Origin: Tranquillimonas alkanivorans
Lineage (GTDB): Bacteria; Pseudomonadota; Alphaproteobacteria; Rhodobacterales; Rhodobacteraceae
DNA: 64,000 nucleotides
Assembly (NCBI RefSeq): GCF_900115595.1
Contig: NZ_FOXA01000005.1
Span: forward strand, 176,538 to 240,537
Direction: 5' to 3'
Position numbers and translations under genes: made by a program. Positions 30,618 through 38,990 of this stretch are shown piece after piece. How positions within the stretch are numbered: the first letter of the stretch is position 1; the number at the start of each line of letters is the position of its first letter. The notes under the pieces are model-generated. The model saw nothing but the letters and a program-made list of their open reading frames with translations. It was not told the DNA's origin and did not search any database.

Positions 30618-32150
30618 TCACGCTTCGGGCGTGTCGGACTCCAGCTTCAGCGGCGCGGGCTTGGCGCGCAGGTCCTCTGTCGAAAGCGGCTCGGTCGGGC
30701 GGGCCAGTCGGTTGCGGACCACCCAGATCAGCTTTTCCTCGGCGCGGGTGATGGCGACATAAGCGAGCCGCTTCCACAGCGGCACTCCCGCCTCCATCCG
30801 CCCCACGCGCGCCGCGGCATAAAGGTCGGGCGCGAAGACCTGCACCACCGGCCATTGCGAGCCCTGCGCCTTGTGAATCGTCACCGCCGCCCCGTGCAGG
30901 AAGGCCGCGCCCATGTTGGCCGCGAAGGGGATGAACGGCTCTTCCTCGTCCGGCATCTCGATCTTCACGATCGAGGCGGCGCTGAATTGCGGGTCTTCGG
31001 CTCCAATGACGTGCAGGCGCGAGAAGCCCTGCCGCTTGCCGGGGCCCAGCCAGATCACCTGCGCCCCCTTGATCAGCCCGCGCTGTTCCAGGTCGATGCG
31101 CTTCTTGCGGTGCTTCAGCGGCAGCTCGATCCCGTCGCAGATCAGTGGCTCGCCCGGCAGCAGCGCGTCGGTTGGCGCGCCATATGCATTGCGGAAGGCG
31201 TGGATCAGCCGGATGCGGGTCGCGTTGCGCCAGACCAGCACCGGCGAGCGCGCCATCAGGTCGGATTCGACCCGCTGGCCCAGAACCACCCGGTCGTCCT
31301 TGCGCGCCGCGTCCTCGACCATCCGCTCAAACCCCTCGAAGGTCAGGTTCTCGTCGGCGAGCGCGTGGGCGAGGTCGAGGATCGGGTTGTCACGCTCCTG
31401 CCGGTGGATGCGGTTGAGCACCAGCTTGCCCTCGTCCGGCAGCGTGTCGAACACCATCGTCCCCGACTGGTTCACGGGGGCAAGCTGCGCCGGATCGCCG
31501 AAGAGCAGGAGGGTAGGAAAGATCTCCTGCAGATCCTCGAGCTGGCGCTTGTCGAGCATCGAGCTTTCGTCGACGAACCCGATGTCGAGCGGGTCGTCCC
31601 GCCGCTTCCAGCCCGTGATGAAGTCCGACCCGCGCAGCCCCGCCGCCGCCAGCGCCCCGGGAATCGAGGCGTGCGTCTGGAAGAAGGCGTGCGCGCGGTT
31701 CAGCGCCTCGTCGCTCATCCCCTCGATGGTCGGACGGTCCTCGTTGCCGGCCAGCCACTCGGCGATCTTCTCGTATTCCGGGTCGTAGACCGGAGTGTAG
31801 AGGATGCGGTGGATCGTCGTCGCGGGCACCTTGCGGTTGCGCAGGACGCTGGCGGCCTTGTTCGTGGGGGCCAGGATGGCAAGGGTGCGCCGCTCGTGCT
31901 TCTTGCGCGCTTCGTAGTCGCCGCCCACGACCTCGACCCCCGCCTCGACCAGCGACTGGTAGAGGCGGGACAGAAGCATCGTCTTGCCCGACCCGGCCTT
32001 GCCGATGACGGCAAGCGTCTGGCTTTTCGACGCCTGCATCGGGCGCAGCGCCTCGTTGTCGAGGTCGATGCCCGCGCCGCGCAGGGCCTCGGTCACGCGG
32101 TCGAAGGCTTCCGCCTGGTCTTCTGAGAACTGGAGCTGGGGCACCGACAT
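30618..32150 (-). CDS. RecD-like superfamily 1 DNA helicase / AAA ATPase
   Basis: A 510-residue SF1B-type helicase. Motif I is IGKAGSGKTML near residue 49, motif II FVDESSML, motif III LLFGDPAQLAPV, and the C-terminal UvrD_C_2-like block VTIHKAQGSQWPVVQVF with YVAITRAEEKLIWVV. It resembles RecD2/exonuclease V alpha-like proteins in lacking a RecB partner nearby. An ATG at 32150 (MSVPQLQFSEDQAEAFD) is chosen; the open frame extends upstream into luxI but without helicase sequence. It follows luxI on the same strand with 53 bases between, so read-through from the quorum-sensing promoter is possible. Confidence 0.85.
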   Translation of the reverse strand: MSVPQLQFSEDQAEAFDRVTEALRGAGIDLDNEALRPMQASKSQTLAVIGKAGSGKTMLLSRLYQSLVEAGVEVVGGDYEARKKHERRTLAILAPTNKAASVLRNRKVPATTIHRILYTPVYDPEYEKIAEWLAGNEDRPTIEGMSDEALNRAHAFFQTHASIPGALAAAGLRGSDFITGWKRRDDPLDIGFVDESSMLDKRQLEDLQEIFPTLLLFGDPAQLAPVNQSGTMVFDTLPDEGKLVLNRIHRQERDNPILDLAHALADENLTFEGFERMVEDAARKDDRVVLGQRVESDLMARSPVLVWRNATRIRLIHAFRNAYGAPTDALLPGEPLICDGIELPLKHRKKRIDLEQRGLIKGAQVIWLGPGKRQGFSRLHVIGAEDPQFSAASIVKIEMPDEEEPFIPFAANMGAAFLHGAAVTIHKAQGSQWPVVQVFAPDLYAAARVGRMEAGVPLWKRLAYVAITRAEEKLIWVVRNRLARPTEPLSTEDLRAKPAPLKLESDTPEA

Positions 32151-32203
32151 GGCGCGGACCCTAGCCCGACCGGCGCACGCCCGCCAGCCTTGCCGCGCGG
32201 TCG

Positions 32204-32833
32204 TCATGCGGCAAGAGCAAGCGGCCCCTCCCCGAAGGCCCGGTGGTACCAGTGCGCCGCGAGGTCCGGCGCGATCCCGGCCCGGCGGGCGAGCGGCGCG
32301 CGCAGTTCGGGCTCGAACGCCCAGAGCCCGGCACAGATGCGGTCGCGGCCCTCGCCGGTGCTGCCCAGAGGGGCGGGCGGCCAGCCGAGGCGGCGATAGA
32401 CCTTGATCATGCGCTCGTCGAACACGCCGACCGCGTGGCTCAGCCCCAACCGCAGGCCGGCCTCGAGCCCGCCCAGCATCAGCGCCGCCGACACGTGGCC
32501 CGGCGCACACGGGGCAAGGCAGAAGCGCGTGCATTCCCAGATATGGGGGCTGCGGATCATTGGCACATCTACCAGGTGCGGGAAATGTTCGGCCAACATC
32601 GTGCGGCCGGTGGTGGGCATGTAGCGCAAAGAGCCGCCGTGCCGCCCGTCGGGCCGCTGCCACACTACGTAAAGCGGGTTGAGCGCGTCGTACTGATCGC
32701 GCTCGTGCCCGGCCGCGTCCGTCGTCACGTCCCAGTGAAGCCGCGCCCGGAATTGCGCGGCGCGGTCGCGGAACATGCTGTCGCGCAGCAGGGGATAGCG
32801 GTCGAGCGCGTCGCCGAAAATGTAGCGGATCAT
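32204..32833 (-). CDS. luxI: Acyl-homoserine-lactone synthase (LuxI family)
   Basis: LuxI enzymes make AHL signals from S-adenosylmethionine and acyl-ACP. The 209-residue product keeps the catalytic N-terminal residues at the canonical positions R24, F28 and W34, then D46 and D49 (ERDQYD), Arg in GGSLRYMP, and E and R in WECTRFCL. The C-terminal half, which selects the acyl chain, is divergent as usual. A luxR gene lies directly upstream on the same strand. The ribosome site GGAGGA sits in the 3' arm of a hairpin (32840-32858), suggesting translational control. Confidence 0.92.
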   Translation of the reverse strand: MIRYIFGDALDRYPLLRDSMFRDRAAQFRARLHWDVTTDAAGHERDQYDALNPLYVVWQRPDGRHGGSLRYMPTTGRTMLAEHFPHLVDVPMIRSPHIWECTRFCLAPCAPGHVSAALMLGGLEAGLRLGLSHAVGVFDERMIKVYRRLGWPPAPLGSTGEGRDRICAGLWAFEPELRAPLARRAGIAPDLAAHWYHRAFGEGPLALAA

Positions 32834-32839
32834 GGAAGT

Positions 32840-32904
32840 CCTCCGTTTTCGTCGGAGGCTTATGCCCGCAAAAGCGTTAACGCCGCGCAGCCATACCGTA
32901 CGGT
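32840..32904 (-). promoter_or_regulatory. luxI leader: hairpin over the ribosome site and lux-box-like palindrome
   Basis: On the luxI strand, CCTCCG and CGGAGG form a 6-bp stem with a 7-base loop (32858-32840); the second arm is the Shine-Dalgarno sequence, six bases from ATG. Further upstream a perfect 10-base palindrome ACCGTACGGT (32895-32904) overlaps the luxR stop codon and is a candidate LuxR site, although shorter than a classical 20-base lux box. Confidence 0.5.
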
Positions 32905-33617
32905 CAGAGCAGCAGAAGGCCTTGGTTCATCGCCATGGCAACGGCGTGGACGGTGTTGTTGGCGCCCAGCTTGAAACGGGCGCTTTCGATGTAGACTCGC
33001 AGCGTATGCTCGGAAATCGTCAGCGTCTCGGCTGCCTGCGACCGGTTTCGTCCGGCGGCCAGCAGGGTCAGCGCGTCTATCTCGCGCGGAGACAGGCGGC
33101 AGGACGGCACCTTGTCGCTGCCCCGCTCGATGGTTAGCGCGCGCTGGTTGATGTGGTGTCCCAGCAGGATGAGGTCGGGCAGGTGGCTCTCCGTCAGCCT
33201 CTGCCACTCTTCCGCCGGGCACCGGTGATTGACGCTGAAAAGCGCGAACTGCCCAGCCGGCCCGCGGATGGGGAGCGAGAAACCCTGGCGGCCCAAGCCG
33301 GCGTCGAGCGCTTCCGCCTTGAAGGCGCGGGCGGTTCGATTCGACCAGTCGAGCTTGCTCCAGTCGACGGGGCGGAATCGTCGCTGGGCTTCCAGAACGA
33401 CCGGATCGATGCGGGCGTAATCCTCGGCCACGTAGCGTGCCACCCAGTCGGCGGAATAGGTGAGCGCGGCGTATTGCCCGCCGGTGCCGTTGACCGCGTG
33501 ATAGACGAGGTGCTCGACCTCAAGGATGTCGCGCAGCCGGTGGATGAATCCGCTCAGCTCATCCAGCGACTCCGTCGCCTCGAGCGCCTCGATGGCAGCC
33601 TGGGTTTTGCGCTGCAT
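32904..33617 (-). CDS. luxR: LuxR-family AHL-responsive transcription regulator
   Basis: A 237-residue regulator with an N-terminal autoinducer-binding domain (about 15-165; YSADWVARYVAEDYARIDPVV holds the conserved W, Y and DP) and a C-terminal LuxR-type helix-turn-helix (LSPREIDALTLLAAGRNRSQAAETLTISEHTLRVY... with NTVHAVAMAMNQGLL). ATG 33617 (MQRKTQAAIEALEA) fits family length; the longer frame to 33806 reads through the small upstream gene and lacks regulator sequence. It precedes luxI on the same strand by about 70 bases, the normal layout for a cognate pair. Confidence 0.9.
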   Translation of the reverse strand: MQRKTQAAIEALEATESLDELSGFIHRLRDILEVEHLVYHAVNGTGGQYAALTYSADWVARYVAEDYARIDPVVLEAQRRFRPVDWSKLDWSNRTARAFKAEALDAGLGRQGFSLPIRGPAGQFALFSVNHRCPAEEWQRLTESHLPDLILLGHHINQRALTIERGSDKVPSCRLSPREIDALTLLAAGRNRSQAAETLTISEHTLRVYIESARFKLGANNTVHAVAMAMNQGLLLL

Positions 33618-33765
33618 CCGCGGGTCGTCCTCCGGGTTTCGGCGCCAGTTCCCGCGCCGCGGCAAGGACGGCTTCGTCCAACTGCGACGCGAGGGCAGGC
33701 ATCCCGTTGTCCCGTGCAAAGCCATGCAGGTCCGCCAGAACGTCGAGGATCCATTCGTCTGCCAT
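33559..33765 (-). CDS. Small conserved-looking protein upstream of and overlapping luxR
   Basis: A 68-residue frame, MADEWILDVLADLHGFARDNG..., whose first 42 residues form an amphipathic helical pattern (LDVLADLHGFARDNGMPALA) ending in ELA; the remaining tail overlaps the luxR start by 59 bases in another frame and looks unconstrained. I recall similar short proteins beginning M-x-x-x-W-I-L-D-V-L-A-D-L next to luxR/luxI in roseobacters, but cannot check. No known domain. Position suggests it is co-transcribed with and possibly coupled to luxR translation. Confidence 0.6.
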   Translation of the reverse strand: MADEWILDVLADLHGFARDNGMPALASQLDEAVLAAARELAPKPGGRPADAAQNPGCHRGARGDGVAG

Positions 33766-33957
33766 GATCGAGCCTCGTACCCATTGGTTAACGATCCGTT
33801 ACTCAAATATAGCGAATTGAAAGTGTCGCCGGTATTCGCGCATTCGTCCTCCCCATAAATAGCGAGGGCGAAGCGGCCGTGGCTCGGCCGCGACGCGGAA
33901 ATGCCGGCGGCCGCCGGTCGGGCGGCGCCGGCTGAAGCGCTTTCGCGGCGCGGTGGC

Positions 33958-35250
33958 TCAGATGGCTTCGAGCGTGTCCCCGAACGTGCGCAGGCCGGTG
34001 CGGGGGGCCTGCACGAGCACCGCCATGTTGCCCGGCTTGTGCTGGTTGCGCAGCATCTTCATGTGCGCCGCCGGGATCTGGTCCCAGCCGAAGACCTCGG
34101 ACATGCAGGGGTCGAGCCGCCGTTCGATCATCAGCTTGTTGGCCGCCGCCGCCTGCTTGAGGTGCGCGAAGTGCGATCCCTGGATGCGCTTCTGGTGCAT
34201 CCAGACATAGCGCGCGTCCATCGTCAGGTTATAGCCGGTGGTCCCGGCGCAGATCACGACCATGCCGCCTTTCTTGACCACGAAGGTCGACACAGGGAAC
34301 GTCGCCTCGCCGGGATGCTCGAACACCATGTCGACGTTCACGCCCTTGCCGGTGATGTCCCAGATGGCCTTGCCGAACTTGCGGACCTCGGTGAACCAAT
34401 CCTTGTACTCCGGCGTGTTCACCTTGGGTAGCGGCCCCCAGCAGTCGAAGTCCTTGCGATTGATGACGCCCTTGGCGCCGAGCGACATCACGAACTCGCG
34501 CTTGTCCTCCTCCGAGATCACGCCGATGGCGTTGGCACCCGCGGTGTTGATGAGCTGGATTGCATAGGACCCGAGCCCCCCCGACGCGCCCCAGACCAGC
34601 ACGTTCTGCCCGGGCTTGAGCTCGTGCGGGTGGTGTCCGAACAGCATTCGATAGGCGGTGGCCAGCGTCAGCGTATAGCAGGCGCTTTCCTCCCACGTCA
34701 GGTGCTTGGGGCGCGGCATGAGCTGCTGCGCCTGCACGCAGGTGAACTGCGCGAACGAACCGTCGGGCGTCTCGTATCCCCAGATGCGCTGGGAGGGAGA
34801 GAACATCGGGTCGCCGCCGTTGCATTCTTCGTCGTCACCGTTGTCCTGGTTGCAGTGGATCACGACCTCGTCGCCGACCTTCCATCGCGTGACCTTGTCG
34901 CCCACCGCCCAGACGATTCCCGACGCGTCGGAGCCGGCGATGTGGTACTCGGCCTCGTGCACGTCGAATGGGCTGATCGGCACGCCCAGACCGGCCCAGA
35001 CGCCGTTATAGTTCACGCCGGCGGCCATCACGAGCACGAGCACTTCGTGGCTGTCCGGTTTCTGCACGTCCACGACTTCCAGCTGCATCGACGTGTCCGG
35101 CTCTCCGTGGCGCTCGCGCCGAATTGCCCAGGCGTGCATCTGCGCCGGCACGTGACCCAACGGGGGCATCTCGCCCACGGCGTAAAGATCCTTCTTCGGC
35201 GCGTCATAGGTCAGCGGGCCGGTGTTGGTGTCCAGAGCCATTTCAGCCAT
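33958..35250 (-). CDS. ccr: Crotonyl-CoA carboxylase/reductase
   Basis: Ccr reductively carboxylates crotonyl-CoA to (2S)-ethylmalonyl-CoA with NADPH and CO2, the committed step of the ethylmalonyl-CoA pathway of acetate assimilation. The 430-residue medium-chain dehydrogenase shows NQDNGDDEECNGGDPMFSP, the coenzyme loop VWGASGGLGSYAIQL near residue 227, and the carboxylase-specific FEHPGEATFP and FAHLKQA blocks. Length is normal. The pathway mutase ecm lies 3.5 kb away on the other strand, with an acyltransferase gene between. Confidence 0.96.
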   Translation of the reverse strand: MAEMALDTNTGPLTYDAPKKDLYAVGEMPPLGHVPAQMHAWAIRRERHGEPDTSMQLEVVDVQKPDSHEVLVLVMAAGVNYNGVWAGLGVPISPFDVHEAEYHIAGSDASGIVWAVGDKVTRWKVGDEVVIHCNQDNGDDEECNGGDPMFSPSQRIWGYETPDGSFAQFTCVQAQQLMPRPKHLTWEESACYTLTLATAYRMLFGHHPHELKPGQNVLVWGASGGLGSYAIQLINTAGANAIGVISEEDKREFVMSLGAKGVINRKDFDCWGPLPKVNTPEYKDWFTEVRKFGKAIWDITGKGVNVDMVFEHPGEATFPVSTFVVKKGGMVVICAGTTGYNLTMDARYVWMHQKRIQGSHFAHLKQAAAANKLMIERRLDPCMSEVFGWDQIPAAHMKMLRNQHKPGNMAVLVQAPRTGLRTFGDTLEAI

Positions 35251-35351
35251 CTCCCTCGCCTCAAGATGCCGCGGCGCAGAATCGCCGCGCTCTCTACCGG
35301 ATAGGATCGGCAGGGTAATTTAGCAACCTTAAATATGGCATCTGTGAAATA

Positions 35352-36725
35352 TTATGACTCTGCCGTTGCAGCCGGCTCGGAGGCGATGCGCCGGGGCCGG
35401 ATCAGGTGCTCGACCGAAGCGGCGTAGTACTCCACGACCGCCTCCTGCCCCGGCCGGATCGTGATGCCGTCCGGGCCGTCCACGAGGATGTGGCGCAGTT
35501 TCAGCATTCGTAGCGCGCCCTCCAGGTCCTCCGGACGGGTCACACCCGGCGGCAGGAGCGTCCGCGCCCGCGCCAGCAGGTCCTCGGCCATGACGGGCGT
35601 TCCGGTCTCGGCCAGGGCGGCGGCCATAAGGGGGACCGGCGTCACTGGCACCTGCGCCGCGATGCGCGCCATCAGCATGTCGGCGACGGTGGTGGGGCCG
35701 GCCTGCGGTGTCTCGTCCCGGATCGCCTTCATCGACAGCGGTGCGCCGAAGGACACGGCCGCGACGCCGAAGCGGCGGGCCTGACCGGTCACCCGCCGCC
35801 AGAGCCAGCGGGCGGCGAAGCGCGCGCCGGTCAGGAACGAGCCCCGGAACCGTCGATCGCCGCTGCGCGCGGCCGCGACGAGCACGCGATCCTCGATGAC
35901 GCGGTCGTAGTTCAGCGCCACGGGCACGAAGACCACGTCGCGCGCGCGCGGATCGAACCCGGCCACGATATAGCTCAGAAGGCCCATGCGCGGCGGCGCC
36001 ACGCGGCCGTCGACCGAAAGCCCACCTTCGGGGAAGATCGCCTGGGTCACGCCCGCCGATGTGGAAAGCTGAACGTAGCGCGCCAGCACCCGGCGATAGA
36101 GCGCGTTGCGCGACTTCCGGCGGATAAAATACGCCCCCATCGCCCGGATCAGACGGCTGAGCGGCCAGACCCGTGCCCATTCGCCGACCGCATAGGACAA
36201 GGCCGACCGCTCGGCCGCCAGGTAGGTGACGAGCACGTAATCCATGTTGCTGCGGTGGTTGATGACGAAGACCACCGTCGCATCGTGATCGATGGCGGCC
36301 AGCGCCGCTTCGTCCACAGTCTCGAGCCGCACGTCGTAAAGCCGGGTCGAGAGCCAGCGCGCGGCGCGGATGGCGAACCCGAAATAGGCCGAGGCCGAGA
36401 AGGAGGGCACGATTTCGCGCGCGTAGCGGCGCGCCTCTTCAAAGGCCACGTCCTCGCGCAGGCCCGTCTCGCGCGTGTGCATCGCCACCGCCTCGGCCAC
36501 CTTCGGATCATAGATCAGGCGCTGGATCATGTCGTGGCGGCGGGCCAGCTTGAATGGCTGGATCGGCCGTTCGAGCCGCTTGTTCAGCTCGGCCACCACA
36601 CGCTCCATCCGCCGGCGAAGGAACCAGCGCACGGTCGGGCCAAGCACGCGGTCCAGCGCCGCAATTCCTGCGAAAAGCAGGATGAGCACCAGAAGCCAGA
36701 TCGGGATGTCCACGGTTGCCGTCAT
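35352..36725 (-). CDS. Glycerol-3-phosphate acyltransferase-like membrane protein
   Basis: A 457-residue protein with an N-terminal membrane segment (IPIWLLVLILLFAGIAAL) and a PlsB/PlsC acyltransferase domain: catalytic HX4D in VINHRSNMDYVLV near residue 168, and the phosphate-binding FPEGGLSVDG near residue 244. It is larger than PlsC and shorter than E. coli PlsB, resembling the GPAT-type proteins of Rhodobacterales. ATG 36725 begins just before the membrane segment; the longer open frame runs into the ecm gene. It lies between ccr and ecm, 101 bases upstream of ccr on the same strand, so may be co-transcribed with ccr. Confidence 0.82.
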   Translation of the reverse strand: MTATVDIPIWLLVLILLFAGIAALDRVLGPTVRWFLRRRMERVVAELNKRLERPIQPFKLARRHDMIQRLIYDPKVAEAVAMHTRETGLREDVAFEEARRYAREIVPSFSASAYFGFAIRAARWLSTRLYDVRLETVDEAALAAIDHDATVVFVINHRSNMDYVLVTYLAAERSALSYAVGEWARVWPLSRLIRAMGAYFIRRKSRNALYRRVLARYVQLSTSAGVTQAIFPEGGLSVDGRVAPPRMGLLSYIVAGFDPRARDVVFVPVALNYDRVIEDRVLVAAARSGDRRFRGSFLTGARFAARWLWRRVTGQARRFGVAAVSFGAPLSMKAIRDETPQAGPTTVADMLMARIAAQVPVTPVPLMAAALAETGTPVMAEDLLARARTLLPPGVTRPEDLEGALRMLKLRHILVDGPDGITIRPGQEAVVEYYAASVEHLIRPRRIASEPAATAES

Positions 36726-36813
36726 GCCCGGCAAAGTGGCAGATCGCGCGACCGGGCGGAAGATTTCACGACACGCCGGGCGAAAGCTAAGGTCATTTCG
36801 CAGACGCAGCATC

Positions 36814-36840
36814 TTTACGAGCATTATTATTCTGTATAGT
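36814..36840 (+). promoter_or_regulatory. AT-rich promoter region of ecm
   Basis: A strikingly AT-rich stretch precedes ecm. TTTACG (36814-36819) and an extended TGTATAGT (-10 TATAGT at 36835-36840) are spaced 15 bases apart, which would start transcription about 35 bases before the gene. The spacing is short, so this is tentative. Confidence 0.4.
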
Positions 36841-36881
36841 TGGTGAAATTTGAAATAATACATCAAGCGCGCGAGGTGCCG

Positions 36882-38843
36882 ATGTCGGACCGAGACAAGC
36901 CGTGGCTGTTTAGAACCTATGCGGGCCATTCGACGGCGGCCGCGTCGAACGCGCTTTACCGCAGTAATCTTGCGCGCGGGCAGACGGGGCTGTCCGTGGC
37001 CTTCGACCTGCCGACGCAGACGGGCTATGACAGCGATCATCCGCTGGCGCGGGGCGAGGTTGGCAAGGTGGGCGTTCCGGTGGGGCACCTTGGCGACATG
37101 CGGGCGCTGTTCGACGGGATCCCGCTCGACCAGATGAACACGTCGATGACGATCAACGCGACCGCGCCCTGGCTGCTGGCGCTCTACATAGCCGTGGCCG
37201 GGGAGCAGGGTGCCGACATCGCCGCCCTGCAGGGCACGGTGCAAAACGACATCATCAAGGAATACCTGTCGCGTGGCACGCATATCTGCCCGCCCGCGCC
37301 GTCGCTGCGGATGATCACCGACGTCGCCGCCTTCACGCGCGCGCATCTGCCGAAATGGAACCCGATGAATGTCTGTTCCTATCATCTGCAGGAGGCGGGG
37401 GCGACGCCGGAACAGGAACTCGCCTTCGCGCTCGCGACCGCCACCACGGTTCTCGATGATCTGCGCGGCAAGGTCGCGGCCGATGATTTTCCGAAGATGG
37501 TCGGCCGCATCTCTTTCTTCGTGAACGCAGGGATCCGGTTCATCACCGAGATGTGCAAGATGCGCGCCTTCGTAGAGCTTTGGGACGAGATTTGCCGCGA
37601 ACGCTATGGCGTCGAGGATGAGAGATACCGACGCTTCCGGTACGGCGTTCAGGTCAATTCCCTTGGCCTGACCGAGCAGCAACCCGAGAACAACATCCAC
37701 CGCATCCTTCTGGAAATGCTGGCGGTGACGCTTTCCCGGAACGCGCGTGCACGGGCCGTTCAATTGCCGGCCTGGAACGAGGCGCTTGGCCTTCCGCGTC
37801 CTTGGGATCAGCAGTGGTCGCTGCGCATGCAACAGATCCTGGCGTACGAGACGGACCTTCTGGAATACGAGGACCTGTTCGACGGGAACCCGGCGGTGGC
37901 GAAAAAGGTCGCCGCGTTGAAGGATGCCGCCCGTGCGGAAGTCGCCCAGATCGAGGCGATGGGCGGCGCCGTTTCGGCCATCGAATACATGAAGGCGCGG
38001 CTGGTCGAAGCAAATGCGGAACGCATTTCGCGGATCGAGCGCGGCGCGCAGACGGTTGTCGGGGTGAACCGATGGAGGGACGGAGAGCCGTCACCCCTGA
38101 CCTCAGGACCCGAGGCGGTGATGCAGGCGGACCCGGCGGCGGAGGCGGACCAAATCGCCCGCCTAGATGTTTGGCGCCGGGAGCGGGACGAGGCAGCGGT
38201 GCGCCGGGCGCTGGACGCGCTGAGGGTCGCGGCGGTCAATGGCGACAACATCATGCCGCCGTCCGTCGAAGCCGCGAAAGCCGGCGCGACAACCGGGGAA
38301 TGGGGCGACGTGGTGCGGACGGCTTTCGGAGAATACCGTGCGCCCACCGGTGTCTCTCCGGCGCCGTCGAACCGGGTTGAGGGGCTGGACGATCTGCGGG
38401 CCGAGGTGGATGCGGTCGCGGCGCGACTGGGCCGCGTGCCGCGCCTTCTGATCGGAAAGCCGGGGTTGGACGGCCATTCCAATGGGGCGGAACAAATCGC
38501 GGCGCGGGCGCGCGATTGCGGCATGGCCATATGCTATCGCGGCATTCGGATGACCCCGGAAGAAATCGTCGGCGCAGCCGTCGAGGAAGAGGTCGATGTT
38601 ATCGGGCTTTCGGTGCTTTCGGGAAGCCACGTGTCGCTGGTGGAAGAGACGCTTGACCGGCTTGACGCGGCGGGTGCGGGCCACATTCCGGTGCTTGTCG
38701 GCGGCATCATTCCCGAGGCCGATGCGCGGCGACTGCGCGAACGCGGAATTGCGGGAGTCTATACGCCGAAAGACTATCTTCTTGATGCGATCATGCGGGA
38801 CATTCTGCGGCTGTGCGACCGCGAGGCTGCTGCCGCGGAATGA
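36882..38843 (+). CDS. ecm: Ethylmalonyl-CoA mutase (B12-dependent)
   Basis: Ecm converts (2R)-ethylmalonyl-CoA to methylsuccinyl-CoA using adenosylcobalamin. The 653-residue protein has the acyl-CoA mutase barrel (RTYAGHSTAAASNALYR, VAFDLPTQTGYDSDHPLARGEVGKVG, MNTSMTINATAPW, NPMNVCSYHLQEAGATPEQELAFALA) and a C-terminal B12 domain with the DxHxxG motif in KPGLDGHSNGAEQ near residue 530. These blocks set it apart from methylmalonyl-CoA mutase. ATG 36882 has a GCGAGG ribosome site; an in-frame start at 36840 overlaps the putative -10. Third-position GC looks somewhat lower than in neighbouring genes. Confidence 0.95.
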   Translation: MSDRDKPWLFRTYAGHSTAAASNALYRSNLARGQTGLSVAFDLPTQTGYDSDHPLARGEVGKVGVPVGHLGDMRALFDGIPLDQMNTSMTINATAPWLLALYIAVAGEQGADIAALQGTVQNDIIKEYLSRGTHICPPAPSLRMITDVAAFTRAHLPKWNPMNVCSYHLQEAGATPEQELAFALATATTVLDDLRGKVAADDFPKMVGRISFFVNAGIRFITEMCKMRAFVELWDEICRERYGVEDERYRRFRYGVQVNSLGLTEQQPENNIHRILLEMLAVTLSRNARARAVQLPAWNEALGLPRPWDQQWSLRMQQILAYETDLLEYEDLFDGNPAVAKKVAALKDAARAEVAQIEAMGGAVSAIEYMKARLVEANAERISRIERGAQTVVGVNRWRDGEPSPLTSGPEAVMQADPAAEADQIARLDVWRRERDEAAVRRALDALRVAAVNGDNIMPPSVEAAKAGATTGEWGDVVRTAFGEYRAPTGVSPAPSNRVEGLDDLRAEVDAVAARLGRVPRLLIGKPGLDGHSNGAEQIAARARDCGMAICYRGIRMTPEEIVGAAVEEEVDVIGLSVLSGSHVSLVEETLDRLDAAGAGHIPVLVGGIIPEADARRLRERGIAGVYTPKDYLLDAIMRDILRLCDREAAAAE

Positions 38844-38947
38844 AAGTACTCCATTCGTCGTTTCAGGGGTTTTAACGAAAGTATATATGCGGCCAAAATT
38901 TTTATTTTCCTATTGCCATTTCTCGAATTAGCATAGATGTAGCGCGA

Positions 38948-38964
38948 CGCAGATTCTATCTGCG
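38948..38964 (+). promoter_or_regulatory. Small hairpin in the leader of the H-NS-like gene
   Basis: CGCAGAT-TCT-ATCTGCG forms a 7-bp stem, 27 bases before the gene. It lies at the end of an AT-rich 147-base gap (38844-38990) that contains TAGCATAGAT-like promoter sequence. No U-tract, so a leader element rather than a terminator. Confidence 0.4.
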
Positions 38965-38990
38965 CAAAAACACTATGCGGAGATACAGGA

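Noticed and set aside
33618..33806. N-terminal extension of luxR to 33806
   Set aside because: The extra 63 residues read across the small upstream ORF in another frame and do not resemble an AHL-binding domain.
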